Source of the DNA: Eriocheir sinensis
Lineage: Eukaryota; Arthropoda; Malacostraca; Decapoda; Varunidae
NCBI RefSeq assembly: GCF_024679095.1
Contig: NC_066517.1
Location: 21,087,540-21,151,539, forward strand
Reading direction: 5' to 3'
DNA length: 64,000 nucleotides
Below the pieces are notes generated by a model. That model saw only the letters and a program-made list of their open reading frames with translations. It did no database searches and was not told the origin of the DNA. Shown one piece after another: positions 1 to 11,491 of the stretch. How positions within the stretch are numbered: position 1 is the stretch's first letter; the number at the start of each line of letters is the position of its first letter. Both the position numbers and the translations under genes were made by a program.

Positions 1-348
1 AGGTTTACACAGAAGTTGGCTCGTGTAGATCATACTTATATTCTTAATCATGGGATAATGTTGTAAACGTAAAAATCAGGAGAAGAAACGATGAATGGAT
101 GAGGGTAGTAAACAGCAATACAGATAAGCGAGTAGCGGGCTTATTTTTATATTATTGTTTCCTTTTTTTTGTGCCCTTGAGTTGTCTCCTTTGTTGTAAA
201 AAAAAAAAAAAAAGATAATGACTGGGCGTAGCGTTGTGTGTGATAATTGGAACAAATGGACGCGAGTTTGCATGGAAAGATTAATGAATGAAAAATAAAC
301 ACCTGAATGGATGAATGTCTCAGTGTATAAGGGATGAATGATTAAACA
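1..348. other. AT-rich non-repetitive DNA, no gene seen
   Basis: Mixed-composition AT-rich sequence with a short A-run at about 199-213. I see no coding frame, splice-flanked exon or transposon signature. Confidence 0.6.
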
Positions 349-394
349 AAGCGTGTGTGTGCGTGTGTGTGTGTGTGTGTGTGGGGGGGGGGGG
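349..394. repeat. (GT)n followed by a G-run
   Basis: GT dinucleotides with one GC interruption run directly into about a dozen G residues. This is a compound simple repeat. Downstream to 565 is C/T-rich filler. Confidence 0.95.
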
Positions 395-565
395 AGGAAA
401 GCATCAGTCCTTTATAGCCTCTTCCTCCTCCCCTCCCCTTACCTCTCTCCCTCTCCCTTCCTTCCTTCCCTCCCCCTTACCTTCCCATCTCCCTCTATCC
501 AACAGTTAACGTAATTCCAGTGTTATTAACTTGTTTATAACCAATATACGTGGTGCTTACGATTT

Positions 566-661
566 GAGGAGGAGGAGGAGGAGAAGGAGGAGGAGGAGGA
601 GGAGGAGGAGGAGGAGGAGGAGGAGGAGGAGGAGGAGGTGGAGGAGGAGAGGAGGAGGAAG
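566..661. repeat. (GGA)n trinucleotide array
   Basis: About 95 bp of GGA with a few AAG or GTG variants. Its translation gives poly-Arg on plus and poly-Ser/Leu on minus, which explains the long open frames here. These are not genes. Confidence 0.95.
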
Positions 662-738
662 TTGTGGTGGTGGAGGATTGGAATATGAACGAGGGAAGGG
701 AGGGAGGAAAATGAATGCCTCCAAGCTATCCAACCTGT

Positions 739-742
<4 letters not shown>

Positions 743-770
<28 letters not shown>

Positions 771-771
771 T
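743..771. repeat. (CT)n microsatellite
   Basis: About 14 perfect CT units. Confidence 0.95.
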
Positions 772-1334
772 CACACTTTGCCAAACTAACCTCTCCCTCG
801 CGTTTCCATCTCCCTCAACAACTTTTTCCCCCTCTCACTTTCTTCCTGTCCTCATTCTCTCTCTTCATCCTCAAACGCTCCTTTAAATCCCTTCCTCCCT
901 TCTCTCTTCACTCTCACACACTACCCCGGCACTACACTACACCGTACCCCTCCCCTATATTCATCTCCTCCTTACCATTCCTTCACAAACACACCCTTCT
1001 CCAATTCCTACATCTTTTCCATCCGTTGCATAAGACACCTTGGCACTCTAGTTCACCTCCTCCTTACCTGGCCTTCTCCAACTCCAGCAACTCTCGAACA
1101 TATTCTGGTTACACTTTACATCCTTTTTGCACACTCTACTTCTTCCTTCATTCATATCACAACCTCCTTCCTTCTCAAACACACCATTGTTACTCACTGC
1201 ACAACACACACTGACTATAACATAAACTGCATCCTAATTTTTCCTTTATTATGATATACAAAATACTCTATCCTCTCCTTTATTCACCTCCTCCTCCTCC
1301 TCCTCCTCCTCCTCCTCCTCTTCCTCCTCCTCTT
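772..1334. repeat. Pyrimidine-rich low-complexity DNA ending in (CTC)n
   Basis: C/T-rich on the plus strand with no repeated unit of fixed length until a CTC array at about 1286-1334. The open plus frame across 531-1214 is a by-product of few purines and therefore few stops. No gene seen. Confidence 0.8.
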
Positions 1335-1360
1335 CACCTGTTATCCTCAAACACACTCTT

Positions 1361-1554
1361 CTCTACCTCCTCACCGCCTAACCTAACAAAAACCTAACGT
1401 AATCTAATGTAACTTAACCAAACCTAATGTAACCTAGCCAAAACCTATCCTAACCTACCTACAAGTTATCCTAACCTAACCAAACTTAACCCAAAACCTA
1501 TCCTAACTTAACCAAACTTACCCTAAACCCTCTCTCTACCTCCTCACCGCCTAC
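1361..1554. repeat. Degenerate AACCT (telomere-like) block between 20-bp direct repeats
   Basis: At least a dozen copies of AACCTA or near variants (AACTTA, AATCTA, ATCCTA) occur between about 1376 and 1532. The complement TTAGG is the usual arthropod telomere unit. CTCTACCTCCTCACCGCCTA occurs at 1361-1380 and again at 1535-1554, so the block is framed by a 20-bp direct repeat. It is too diverged and internal to be a functional telomere. An interstitial telomere-like block or an AACCT satellite is more likely. Confidence 0.75.
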
Positions 1555-1760
1555 ACCCTCACACCAGCTAACACACTCTGGCTAGACTCGGCACTTCCCT
1601 TCCCTTCATTCACCCCTTCTTCCTCTTTCTTCTCACCCTACACCTCCCTTCTATTACCCCACACCTTCACACTCCCTTAACATGAACTCCTACACCCTCC
1701 CAACACACCATGGCTACACTCAGCACTCTTCCTGACTACAAGCCCCAATCCGCCAGACCC
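1555..1760. repeat. Two diverged copies of a roughly 130-bp pyrimidine-rich segment
   Basis: The string running from ACACC(C)TC through AACACAC and TGGCTA(C/G)ACTC to GGCACT/AGCACT occurs near 1550-1595 and again near 1690-1730. This is a weak local duplication in C/T-rich DNA. Nothing coding is seen. Confidence 0.45.
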
Positions 1761-2111
1761 CAGCACCGCGCTAAGGCTTAAGTGTTGAGGCTGACGCAGT
1801 GGTGTCTGGGGTTGGCACTCTGCAGATGACCGGCCCTGTGGCACTGTTAGCTCGTCTATACTCTTCAGTCCTGACTCCCTGGCACTCTCTATTGGCACTG
1901 TATTATCTCTGGTACGTTTCTCTGTCTGTCCGTGTATTAGTCTGTCTGAATATTAGTCTGTCTGTGTTTGTTGCCCTGGTGCCCTTCCTCTTGTATTTTT
2001 ATTATTTATTTATTTCATCGGTATATATGTTTTATTTTTTTCGTTTTCCCCTCGTTATCATTTTTCTCTTTTTTCAGTTTCATATCTTTTTTGTCTACTT
2101 CTTCCTCTTTG

Positions 2112-2394
2112 ACTCCTCCTTCCCTCCTTTCTTTCTCTCTCTCTCTCACTTTCCCTTTCTAAGCTGTTATTGTTATTCCTGGTATCTCTCTCTCTCTCAC
2201 TTTCACTTCCTAAGCTGTTATTGTTAGTCCTGGTATCTCTCTCTCTCTCTCTCTCTCTCTCCTCCTTCCTTCATCCTCTCCTCTGATTCCTTTTCTTCCT
2301 CTTCTTCCTGTCTTTTTTTTTCCTTTTTTTATCCTGCTGTTCCTGTATGCATTTTTATTAATTTTTACTTTTCCTCCTTTGCTGAGTTGTTCCT

Positions 2395-2434
<40 letters not shown>

Positions 2435-2540
2435 CCTTCCTTCCTTCCTACTTTTGTCCTATCATTATTATTATCATTTTCTCACTTTCTCTGCGGTTTA
2501 TAGCTATTCTTGGTATTTCTCTCTCTCTCTCTCTCTCTTC
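2112..2540. repeat. Repeated seed plus (CT)n modules
   Basis: The phrase TTCCTGGTATCTCTC (or a close variant) immediately precedes (CT)n runs four times, at about 2176, 2227, 2391 and 2506. The first two copies also share the upstream string TAAGCTGTTATTGTTA. The CT runs therefore belong to a duplicated module and did not arise independently. Sequence from 1760 to 2112 is T-rich with no gene seen. Confidence 0.75.
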
Positions 2541-2667
2541 TCGTTTTGCTTCCTTCCGTCCTCTCCATTGAATCTTCCCTTCCTCCTTTCTTTCTTCCTC
2601 TTCTTTTATTTCATGCTTCCATTGATTAATTCTCCTTCTCTCGCTTTCTATCGCTTTCGTCTTTATA

Positions 2668-2670
<3 letters not shown>

Positions 2671-2739
<69 letters not shown>
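2671..2739. repeat. (TC)n microsatellite
   Basis: About 34 uninterrupted TC units. Confidence 0.97.
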
Positions 2740-2823
2740 ACTGACAGACCTTAAATTACCTCCAGACCTTTTTCCCTTTCTATATAAAGTTATGAAGATG
2801 GAATGATGAGAGACATACATTAG

Positions 2824-3600
2824 GCAAATAAGGAAGGGAGAGAAAGAGGGAGGGATGGAGGGAGGGGGGAAGAAGGGAGATAAGGAAAGAGAGGAAGGGA
2901 GGGAGGGGGGAAGGAGGGAGATAAGGAAAGAGAGGAAGGGAGGGAGGGGGGAAGTATTAGCCAGGCAGGGTGAAAGGGAGGTTAGTAGGATGAGGACGAG
3001 GACGAGGAGGAGGAGGAGGAGGAAGATCTATTAAGAGGAAGGCAATTTTCCTGTATTAGCGTTTTAGCCTTGCGTACAGTTAGGGAGGAGGAGGAGGAGG
3101 AGGAGGAGGAGGAGGGAGGTAAGAAAGGAGAAATGAATGATGGAAGTACAAAAAGAGATGACGGAGGAGGAACAGGAGGAAGAATAAGAGGAAGAGGTGA
3201 AGAAAAAAAATGAAAGGAGAGAACCAAATAAACGGTAAAGAAGGAGACGGAGAAGGAAGAAGAGAAGTCAGAGAAGAAGGAGAAGCAGGAAAATGAGTAA
3301 GTGGTGAGGGAAGAGAAAAATAAAAATGGAAGATGAAGGAATAGGGGAAGGAAAAGGAGTATGAAATAAGAGAAGGAGGAGGAGAAAGAAGAAACAGAGA
3401 GAGAAGGAGGAGTAGGAGCAGGATGAGTAGGAGAAGGAGGAGGAAAAGAAGGAAGAGGGGGAGGAGGAGGAGAAGGAAGAGGGGGAGGAGAATATGAATA
3501 ACTCAGCAAAAAAGGTAAATGACGGTAACTAGATAATTAAAAGTAGTCGATTGAGGTTAATGAAGGAGAATAAAGTGATTAGTTGTTTAACGTCGTGATC
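2824..3600. repeat. Purine-rich low-complexity DNA
   Basis: G/A-rich plus strand, with a 41-bp direct repeat (ATAAGGAAAGAGAGG at about 2880 and 2921). GGA arrays lie at about 3002-3022 and 3087-3117. The minus-strand open frame at 2982-3509 is a Ser/Pro/Phe low-complexity translation and not a gene. Confidence 0.8.
3053..3117. repeat. Dispersed element fragment carrying a (GGA)n tail, copy 1
   Basis: TATTAGCGTTTTAGCCTTGC followed by a TACA and a TTA motif, then (GGA)n. The same order recurs at 4803-4860 with two or three substitutions, so this is a dispersed repeat fused to the trinucleotide array. Confidence 0.7.
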
Positions 3601-3604
3601 AATT

Positions 3605-3740
<136 letters not shown>

Positions 3741-3802
3741 ATAGGCATTGTTATAAAGGCGGAGAGAAATCATAAACAAGAAAACGAGAAGCAGAAAAAA
3801 GT

Positions 3803-3952
3803 GGGAGGAGGAGGAGGAGGAGGAGGAGGAGGAGGACAAAGGAGACAGTGTGAGGCAAGGAAGACTCTCAACAATCGTTTCTCTCCCTTCCTCCTTCGCT
3901 GCACGAGAAAAATATTAAAGAAATATAAAAAAAGAAAAGAAAAAAGAAGAAA

Positions 3953-4008
<56 letters not shown>

Positions 4009-4032
4009 GAGGAAGAAGAAGAAGAAGAAGGA
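3803..4032. repeat. (GGA)n, then (AAT)n running into (AAG)n
   Basis: GGA at about 3803-3836, AAT at about 3953-4008 and AAG at about 4009-4032, separated by A/G-rich spacer. Translations give poly-Ile, Leu, Tyr or Asn depending on frame. No gene. Confidence 0.95.
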
Positions 4033-4221
4033 GAAGAAGAAAAGGGATGAAGCGAAAATATAGAATGAGGAAGGAGGGATGAAGGTGAGAAGAAAGAGAG
4101 GAGGAAAGAGGAAAAAAAGAGGAACATAAGAGGAGGAGAGAGAAGGGAGGCAAAAAAAAAAAAGAGAATGTACAGGAATGAAAAAGCAAATTGACGTCGC
4201 TGGAGGACATATATTTTCCAA

Positions 4222-4333
<112 letters not shown>

Positions 4334-4381
4334 CCCAATTGCATAACTTTTCCTGAGCCAATCATGAATATACGCATCCAT

Positions 4382-4431
4382 CCTCTCTCTCTCTCTCTCT
4401 CTAGTCCACGTGTCGCATTTATACTCACAAA

Positions 4432-4468
<37 letters not shown>

Positions 4469-4570
4469 ATTCACGATTAACACCTTTTTCTTTGACTATT
4501 TTTTTTCCGTATGCTTTTTTTCAAGTGAAGGACAGACGAACCAAAAAAAAAAAAAAAAAAAAAAAAACTG
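4382..4570. repeat. Short (CT)n and two A-runs
   Basis: CT repeats at about 4382-4402, then A-runs of about 27 at about 4438-4465 and about 26 at about 4542-4567. The sequence from 4570 to 4800 is A-rich with no gene seen. Confidence 0.9.
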
Positions 4571-4802
4571 ACGATAAAAAAAAAATCTGAACTTGGATGA
4601 AAAAATGTTGCAATCCTGATGACGAAAACACGAAATATGGCGGGAAAAATATCATGGCAAAAATACATAATAATAAAAATAAAAAAAACATGATGAAACA
4701 AAATGGAAAATGCAAAAAAGAGAGAATGAAATAATGAGATGCGAAGAAAATGGAACACAGTGAAAATGATACAGAAAGGGGAGGATGGAGAATGGAAGAG
4801 GG

Positions 4803-5095
4803 TATTAGCGTTTTACCCTTGCATACATTTAAGGAGGAGGAGGAGGAGGAGGAGGAGGAAAAATGAAAAAGGGAATAAAGGGAAGGGAAAAGAAGAAAGA
4901 GGTCGTAGAATAATTAATGCAGAATGTAGAAGGGTAAGTGGGAGGGAAAAATAATCAAAATGGACGAGTAGAAGAAGGAGGAGGAGGAGGAGGAGGAGGA
5001 GGAGGAGAACTGAAAAAGGGGAATAAGGGGAAGGGAAAAGAAAACAGATGTCGTAGAATAATAAATGCAGAATGTAGAAGAGTGACTGAGGGAGA
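4803..5095. repeat. Tandem duplication of a GGA-bearing segment (period about 150 bp)
   Basis: Each copy has (GGA)n, then AAAAGGG-AATAA-GGGAAGGGAAAAGAA, then GTCGTAGAATAAT, then AATGCAGAATGTAGAAG. The first copy (about 4831-4935) begins with the dispersed TATTAGCGTTTTA element seen at 3053. The second spans about 4975-5090. Confidence 0.8.
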
Positions 5096-5359
5096 AATAC
5101 CCCCCCCCAAAAAAAAAAAAAAGAGAAATATGAAAAGTAAAGCAGAGAAACAGGAAATTTAGTAACAAGAGATGGGAAAGAGAATGGATAAAGGATGACG
5201 AAAGGGGGGAGAAGAGAAGGAAGGGGAAGCAAAAGAGAAATGAGGACAGGAGGACACAAAGCAATCACAGTAAAGACAGGGAAGGGAGGGGAGGTCAGGG
5301 ACTTGATGAAGAAAGGGGAGGACAGGAATAAAAAAGATGACATACTATAATGTAACTAG

Positions 5360-5555
5360 GACAAAGGAGAGTGAGAAAGGATAAAAATATGGGAGGAAAC
5401 GAATGATAGAGGAAAAGGAGAAATCATAGTTATACAGGTAAAGGATAAGAAGTGAAAGACATAGGAAAGGGAGAAAGGATAAAAATAAGGGAGGAAACGA
5501 ATGACAGAGGAAAAGGAGAAATAATAGGTATACAGGTAAAGGATAGGGAGGGGAA
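5360..5555. repeat. Two-copy tandem duplication, 98-bp period
   Basis: GAGAAAGGATAAAAATA begins at 5373 and 5471, and both are followed by GGGAGGAAACGAATGA and TATACAGGTAAAGGAT. Confidence 0.85.
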
Positions 5556-5655
5556 GGAGAGGAGAGGCTTAAAATATATAATCCTTTTGGTGCATGACGA
5601 GGTAAAGCAAGCAATTATGAGGCTTAGGAAACGAACATGGGAAAGAATTATCAAT

Positions 5656-5990
<335 letters not shown>

Positions 5991-6140
5991 CTTCCCTTCC
6001 CTTTCCATCCGCTCCCCTCTCTTCCCTCCCCTTTCCTTCCGCTCCCCTCCCCTCCCTTCCCTTACCATCCGCTCCCCTCCCTTCCTTTCCCTTCCCTTCC
6101 TTTTCCTTCCGCTCCTCTTCCTTTCCCTTCCTCCTCCACC
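5991..6140. repeat. C/T-rich minisatellite, 30-bp unit
   Basis: The core CCGCTCCCCTC recurs with GCTCC beginning at 6011, 6041, 6071 and 6111. Spacings are 30, 30 and 40 bp. Confidence 0.75.
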
Positions 6141-6253
6141 GCCTCCTCTTCACCATCATTCCTATTCAAACAGCATTAAATATTTTCTTTGGTATCAGTG
6201 CAGCTCACAAACACGTACACATCCGCTTGTCTTGCTGATCTATACAACGGCGC

Positions 6254-6255
<2 letters not shown>

Positions 6256-6303
<48 letters not shown>

Positions 6304-6353
6304 GCGAGTAACAAGATGAGTTCACTACATGTTACAGATACCCTCCTCCCCCC

Positions 6354-6417
<64 letters not shown>
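6256..6417. repeat. (GT)n and (TC)n arrays
   Basis: GT at about 6256-6301 and TC at about 6358-6417. Confidence 0.96.
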
Positions 6418-6419
<2 letters not shown>

Positions 6420-6495
6420 CTGGTTACCTTAGGGCTTAGGCAGACGTCTATTCAACTTCGCTTGATTACCTCCAATTAGTGTCATACAGAGAGAG

Positions 6496-6888
6496 GGTGG
6501 AGGAGGAGGAGGAGGAGGAGGAGGAGAAGGAGGAGGAAGAGGAGGAGGAGGAGGGAAAAAAAGGTTGAAGGAGTAGTAGATAACAGAATATGGGTAAATA
6601 ACAAAATGAGGTTACATGATGACATATAGAGAAGGGGGGGGGGGGGCGGAGGAGAGGGAGGAGGAAGAAAAGAAGGACGAGGAAAAGGGAGAGAGAAATA
6701 CGAGTGCAAGAAGCAAGGACTCAGCAAGTGGACAGTTCCTTGATGGTCTGTCACACTTATAAGTTCGAGATCCGAGGAAAAGTATGATTCTCTCTCTCTC
6801 TCTCTCATTAGCCAACCATTAATATGAGCACATTTGCATTTAAATAACAAGCAGGAAAATAAGTCTTGCATAGTTATACTCTTTCACC

Positions 6889-6926
<38 letters not shown>

Positions 6927-6950
6927 GATAATAATAACAACAATAATAAT
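6496..6950. repeat. (GGA)n and (AAT)n arrays with mixed spacer
   Basis: GGA at about 6496-6555, a G-run at about 6637-6646 and AAT/AAC at about 6890-6950. The spacer at 6560-6890 shows no gene. Confidence 0.9.
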
Positions 6951-6999
6951 AGGTTTTCTGGCCATCACAATGAACTCGGATTAACTAACACGAGAGGGG

Positions 7000-7735
7000 A
7001 AGGAAAAAAAATCGATAAAGGGAGAAAGGAGAAAGAGCAAATTAGAGAGAGGGACCGTGATGTGCAAGAAAGGAATGGAGGAGAGAAAAGTGAGAGATGA
7101 AAGGAAAGGAAGGATAGAGAGAAACGATACAAGGGAGGTTGAAAAAGAGGTGGGGGGGGGGGGGGAAAGGAAGAGAGAATGGGTATACGAGAGATGAGTA
7201 AGGATGAAAGACAGGAAAGGAGAGAAGGAGGTTAGGGAAAGAGAAGAACGGAAAGAGAAGGGAGCGAAGGGAGGATGAGAGGTTATGAAAGGAAGAAAGA
7301 ATAGGAGAGGAAAAGAGAAGTGACGGAAAAACGGATAAATGAGGGAGAGAAGCATGAACGGGGAATTGGAGGAAAGGATAAAAGAAGGAAGGGAAAGCGG
7401 GAGGAAGGAAGAATATGTGAAGTGAAGGACAGGCGAAAGAAGAAAGTAAAGGGAGATGAAAGGGATGAGAGACGAAGAGAAAGGATAGAAAGGAAAGCAG
7501 AGGAGAAAAAGAATAAAGGATAGGGGGAAAAGTAAGATAAGTAAAAAGAAGTAAACTGAGGCTGGTTAAGAGGATATGGAGGGAAGGAAGTAAGGCAAGA
7601 GAGGGATTGTGGAAGAGGAGGGAAGGAAGGAGGGAATGGGAGAAGAAAGGAGGGAAGGAGGGGCAGATATCCTTAGGAAGGGAAGGGAATTCATTAAGGA
7701 TGCCACCCGAGATATGGAAATGGGGAGGGAAGGAC
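7000..7735. repeat. Purine-rich low-complexity DNA
   Basis: G/A-rich on the plus strand with no fixed-length unit. The minus-strand open frame at 7042-7842 is a Ser/Phe/Pro/Leu low-complexity translation running into the Cys-Val translation of the AC array. No gene seen. Confidence 0.8.
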
Positions 7736-7739
7736 CAAC

Positions 7740-7775
7740 AACACACACACACACACACACGCGCACACACACACA

Positions 7776-7843
<68 letters not shown>
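7740..7843. repeat. (AC)n microsatellite
   Basis: About 50 AC units with GC and AT interruptions near 7760 and 7782. Confidence 0.97.
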
Positions 7844-7844
<1 letters not shown>

Positions 7845-8130
7845 GTAATTAATCATGAACGTATGTATATATATTTCATTATGCAAAATCTCTCTGTCTC
7901 TCTTTATACTTCCTCGAGCTGTTTTAGGGTATTTTTCGGTTAAAGATGTGCTGGGTATATTTCCTATCTAAACACCGACCCTCCGCTCACTACCCTACTA
8001 CTTATATAACAATTAGAGTAATATACAATATACATGGAGTATATTTAATCCTACTTAACATATACACGTCTTTTATGTCCAATCTGCACTGCTGTCGGCC
8101 GACTCCATGTCACCCCTCACTGTGCGGCAT

Positions 8131-9021
8131 TCACACCCCCGTGTTACTATCACGCACCGCACAAAGCCACTTGTGAACGCCCACTTTGAATTTCTCAACC
8201 CCACACCCTGCAACACTTAAGTCGTCCGGGCACTTGTCCGATTGTGGCAGGAACTCATTCCACCACCGCACTTATGCTTGTTGGAATTGCCGCTGGTGGT
8301 GGGATGTGTGTGAGCGCGGCGTGGCCAGGGCGGAGGGCGCCGCCCTGACAGCACTGGTGTGCACCTCTGCTCGGCGGGGTGGCAGGCGCAGCTGGCGGAG
8401 TTGGCACACCCTCTCCTCCTGCACCTTGTAGAGGGTGGTGAGGCCCGCCACATCCCGGCGATGTTGAAGGGTGTCCATTGACGTCCGTCGACCCGGCTGG
8501 GTGTCCCAGATGAGCCTCTCCGCTCTCCGCTGGACCTTGTCGAGTGTTTCAAGGTGCGTGGAGGCTGCACCCCCCAAACGAGGCAGGATTACTCTAGCGA
8601 AGAGCGAATCTGGGCTTTGAAGAGTAGCTCGCGACCCCTCACGTCCAGGAGCCAGGAAATCATCCTGAGAGAGGCCAGCTTCCCCGCCGCTGCTCGGGCG
8701 AGCTGCTCTATGTGGGTCCTGAAAGTTACCTTGGAGTCATGCATAAGTGACCCCCAGGATCTTTATTTCTTGTTGGGGTGCCAGCGCCGTCTTGTTGAAT
8801 GTTGGCCGGAGGTCGTGCTTCGTCCTGGACACCAGCAGCTGGGTTTTATGGGGGGCAAAACTGACCTGCCATCTACATCCCCAGTCTTCGATGCGGCGGA
8901 GAACGGCTTCCTTTCCCGGGGTGAAGGAAAGTGACACGCTTACGTCGTCCGCAAACGCCCTCTCTCTGTTATTGAAGGTCATTATGGACATACTACTGCC
9001 TTCACATAACCTCAGGAGCAC
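8131..9021 (-). mobile_element. Degenerate non-LTR retrotransposon RT remnant (GC-rich lineage)
   Basis: Read on the minus strand, the catalytic FADDV block (the Y/FADD RT motif) lies about 24 residues from the right end. Downstream come a CRWQVSFAPHKTQLLVSR segment and an ILGV motif. The C-terminal module follows: LDKVQRRAERLI, LQHRRDVAGL, QLRLPPRRAE and PRSHTSHHQRQFQ. It ends near 8131 with WNEFLPQS and FKVGVHKWL before a TGA at 8133-8131. The frame changes near 8745, just after ILGVTYA, and a stop interrupts the SSLE-SCLVWG region at about 8590. The RT fingers and most of the palm upstream of FADD are missing, so the copy is 5'-truncated and dead. The same HRRD-K-Q-LRLPPR-PRSH-HQR C-terminus is seen at 52996-54236, so both belong to one lineage. 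The 5' end abuts (TC)n at 9036. Clade assignment within non-LTR elements is uncertain. Confidence 0.85.
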
Positions 9022-9031
9022 AAACCAGGTA

Positions 9032-9098
9032 ACATTCTCTCTCTCTCTCTCTCTCTCTATCTCCGTTTTCGTAATTCACTCCCTCTGGTAATGCTCTT

Positions 9099-9152
<54 letters not shown>

Positions 9153-9228
9153 TATTTTATAATAATCTCCCTCTAATATATAATATGTATATTTTCACCT
9201 CTCGAGCTGCCTATGCTTAAATAAACTG

Positions 9229-9266
<38 letters not shown>

Positions 9267-9316
9267 CACAAACACACACATAATCTTAAAAGGCCCTCGT
9301 GTATGTTTGTTTGAAA

Positions 9317-9391
<75 letters not shown>
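9032..9391. repeat. (TC)n, (AC)n, (AC)n and (GT)n cluster
   Basis: TC at about 9036-9058, AC at about 9102-9149, AC at about 9231-9266 and GT at about 9319-9391. The last AC and the GT tract are inverted relative to each other. Confidence 0.95.
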
Positions 9392-9393
<2 letters not shown>

Positions 9394-9539
9394 CAGGAAG
9401 AACATTACCAGAGGAAGTTAATTACAAGCACCTCAGAGACTTGTATTTTTCGAGGAAGGAGAAGAAAGAAAACAAGAATGATGAGAAGGAGGAGGAGGAG
9501 TTGGAGAAAGAAGAAAATGAGGAGTTATCAGAAGACAAA

Positions 9540-9542
9540 TAG

Positions 9543-9637
<95 letters not shown>
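9540..9637. repeat. (AAT)n array
   Basis: About 95 bp of AAT with one ACT variant near 9551, giving a poly-Asn translation. From 9638 to 10540 I see mixed A/G-rich and T/C-rich DNA with a short GGA run near 10315 and no gene. Confidence 0.95.
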
Positions 9638-9638
<1 letters not shown>

Positions 9639-10540
9639 CAATAAGAAATATAACAAAAAAGTGATAAAAAGGAGTAAGAAGAGAAGATAAAGGACGCTAA
9701 GGAATATACAGGTAAGAATTATATGAGGTATGCAACTTAAAGACGATAATGTGGGAAGGAAATGAGACGTACCAATAGGAAAGAAGGAAAGGAGAAAGAG
9801 TCCAAGAAAGTGAATGACCTTTAAAAACAGCTGATGTGAGAAGGGAAAGTGTCTTGTATTTCCAGCCTATTATTTTTTGGTTTATTCTTTCTTCCTTCGA
9901 ATTCAAGTTTTCATAAAAGAAAGATTGCTGGGGATTTATTTTGTTACAGCTTCTTCAGTTTTATAGTTTCCCCTCCGTTAACTTTCACTTCTCTTTATCG
10001 CCGCTTATGTCTTCCTTCATTTCCTCTTCCTCTTCCTCTTCCTCGTCGTTCTCTTTCTTGTCCGGGCTTCCTCCGCTTTCCAGTTCTCTCCCTCCTCCTC
10101 CCCTCCTACTCCATCTCCTCCTGCCTCCTCCTCTCTCTCCACAGTTTCTGAGTGCTCTCGTGGGGGAAGTAAAAAGAGGAAGAGAATTAAGCTAAGAAAA
10201 AATAAAAGGAAGGAGGGAAAGGATGGGCTGAAAGTTGTAACAAAGGAAAGTTAGATGAAGCGAAGGAGAGTGACGGACGGAAGCAGGAGAAGGTAAAGGA
10301 GAGATAAAAAGATGATGAGGAGGAGGAAGAGGAGGACGAGCAGACAATGGAATGAGGTAAAGAAAAGTAGGAGGAAAAAATATTAAAATGAGTAAGTGTT
10401 TGCGGTATAAAATATAATAACATAAATGAAGCTATAATTTTTGAAGACTGAATGCAGGAAGAACAAAAGAAGAAATAGAAGAAAAATAAACAAAGAATAA
10501 AAGAACAAAAGGAAGCCTGCCTACAGAGATAAAAGGACAG

Positions 10541-10709
<169 letters not shown>

Positions 10710-10849
10710 TGTTAGAGACAGAGGGACAAAGACTGATAGGTGAGACAGACAGGTAAGACCAAGGAGATGGAGGTAATTATCCCTTAACCTGGGAGCTAAT
10801 TATCTACCTAGTCCCTTCTAAATCACCTTCTGACCAGCACGCGAAGATG

Positions 10850-11350
10850 GAATGGGTAGGTAGGGAGAGGGAAGGAAAACGGGGAATGGGGGAGGGAGGG
10901 GCAAACAGGGTGAGAGGAAGGGTGACAGAGGGAGGGATGTGTAGGTAGGGTGACAAGAAGGGTGTGAGAAAGGGAGTATAAAGAGTAGAATTAGAAAGAC
11001 AGAGGTTGACAAGTTAAGAAATGCAAGAGATAGGAGAATAGGAAGGGAAGGGAAGGAAGGAGCAAAGAAGGGAGAGAGGATGGAAGGTGGAGGAGGGAGA
11101 GACGGGTGGTCATTTGTGAGGTAGTTAAGCGTCTGAAGAGCAGGTAGGAAGGAGGAAGAAAGGACAGGTAAGAAATGAGGGAGGGAAAGGGAGGGAGGGA
11201 AAGGGAGAGGAGCGGTGAACATATAGCGGGAGGGCGGGAGAGAAATGGAAGGGAGGGAGAGAGGGAGGGAGGGTAGGAGGGAATAGAAAAAGATGAGGGA
11301 GGGAGGAAGGGAAGAAGGGAGGGAAGCAAAAGGTCAGATCTTGTAGAGAC
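10850..11350. repeat. Purine-rich low-complexity DNA
   Basis: GGGA/GGAA-rich on plus. Minus frames here are Ser/Pro/Leu/Phe low-complexity. No gene seen. Confidence 0.75.
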
Positions 11351-11395
11351 AAAATACCTTCACAAAATCAAAGCAAGTAAAAAAAAAATATAAAG

Positions 11396-11398
<3 letters not shown>

Positions 11399-11489
<91 letters not shown>
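11399..11489. repeat. (GA)n array
   Basis: About 90 bp of uninterrupted GA. Confidence 0.97.

Positions 11490-11491
<2 letters not shown>

Noticed and set aside
531..1214. Long plus-strand open frame beginning in the (GGA)n array
   Set aside because: Poly-Arg/Gly followed by Ser/Leu/Pro/His low-complexity sequence. The frame stays open because the DNA is nearly pure pyrimidine.
1376..1535. Functional chromosome end
   Set aside because: The AACCT words are degenerate, only about 160 bp long and followed by ordinary sequence on both sides.
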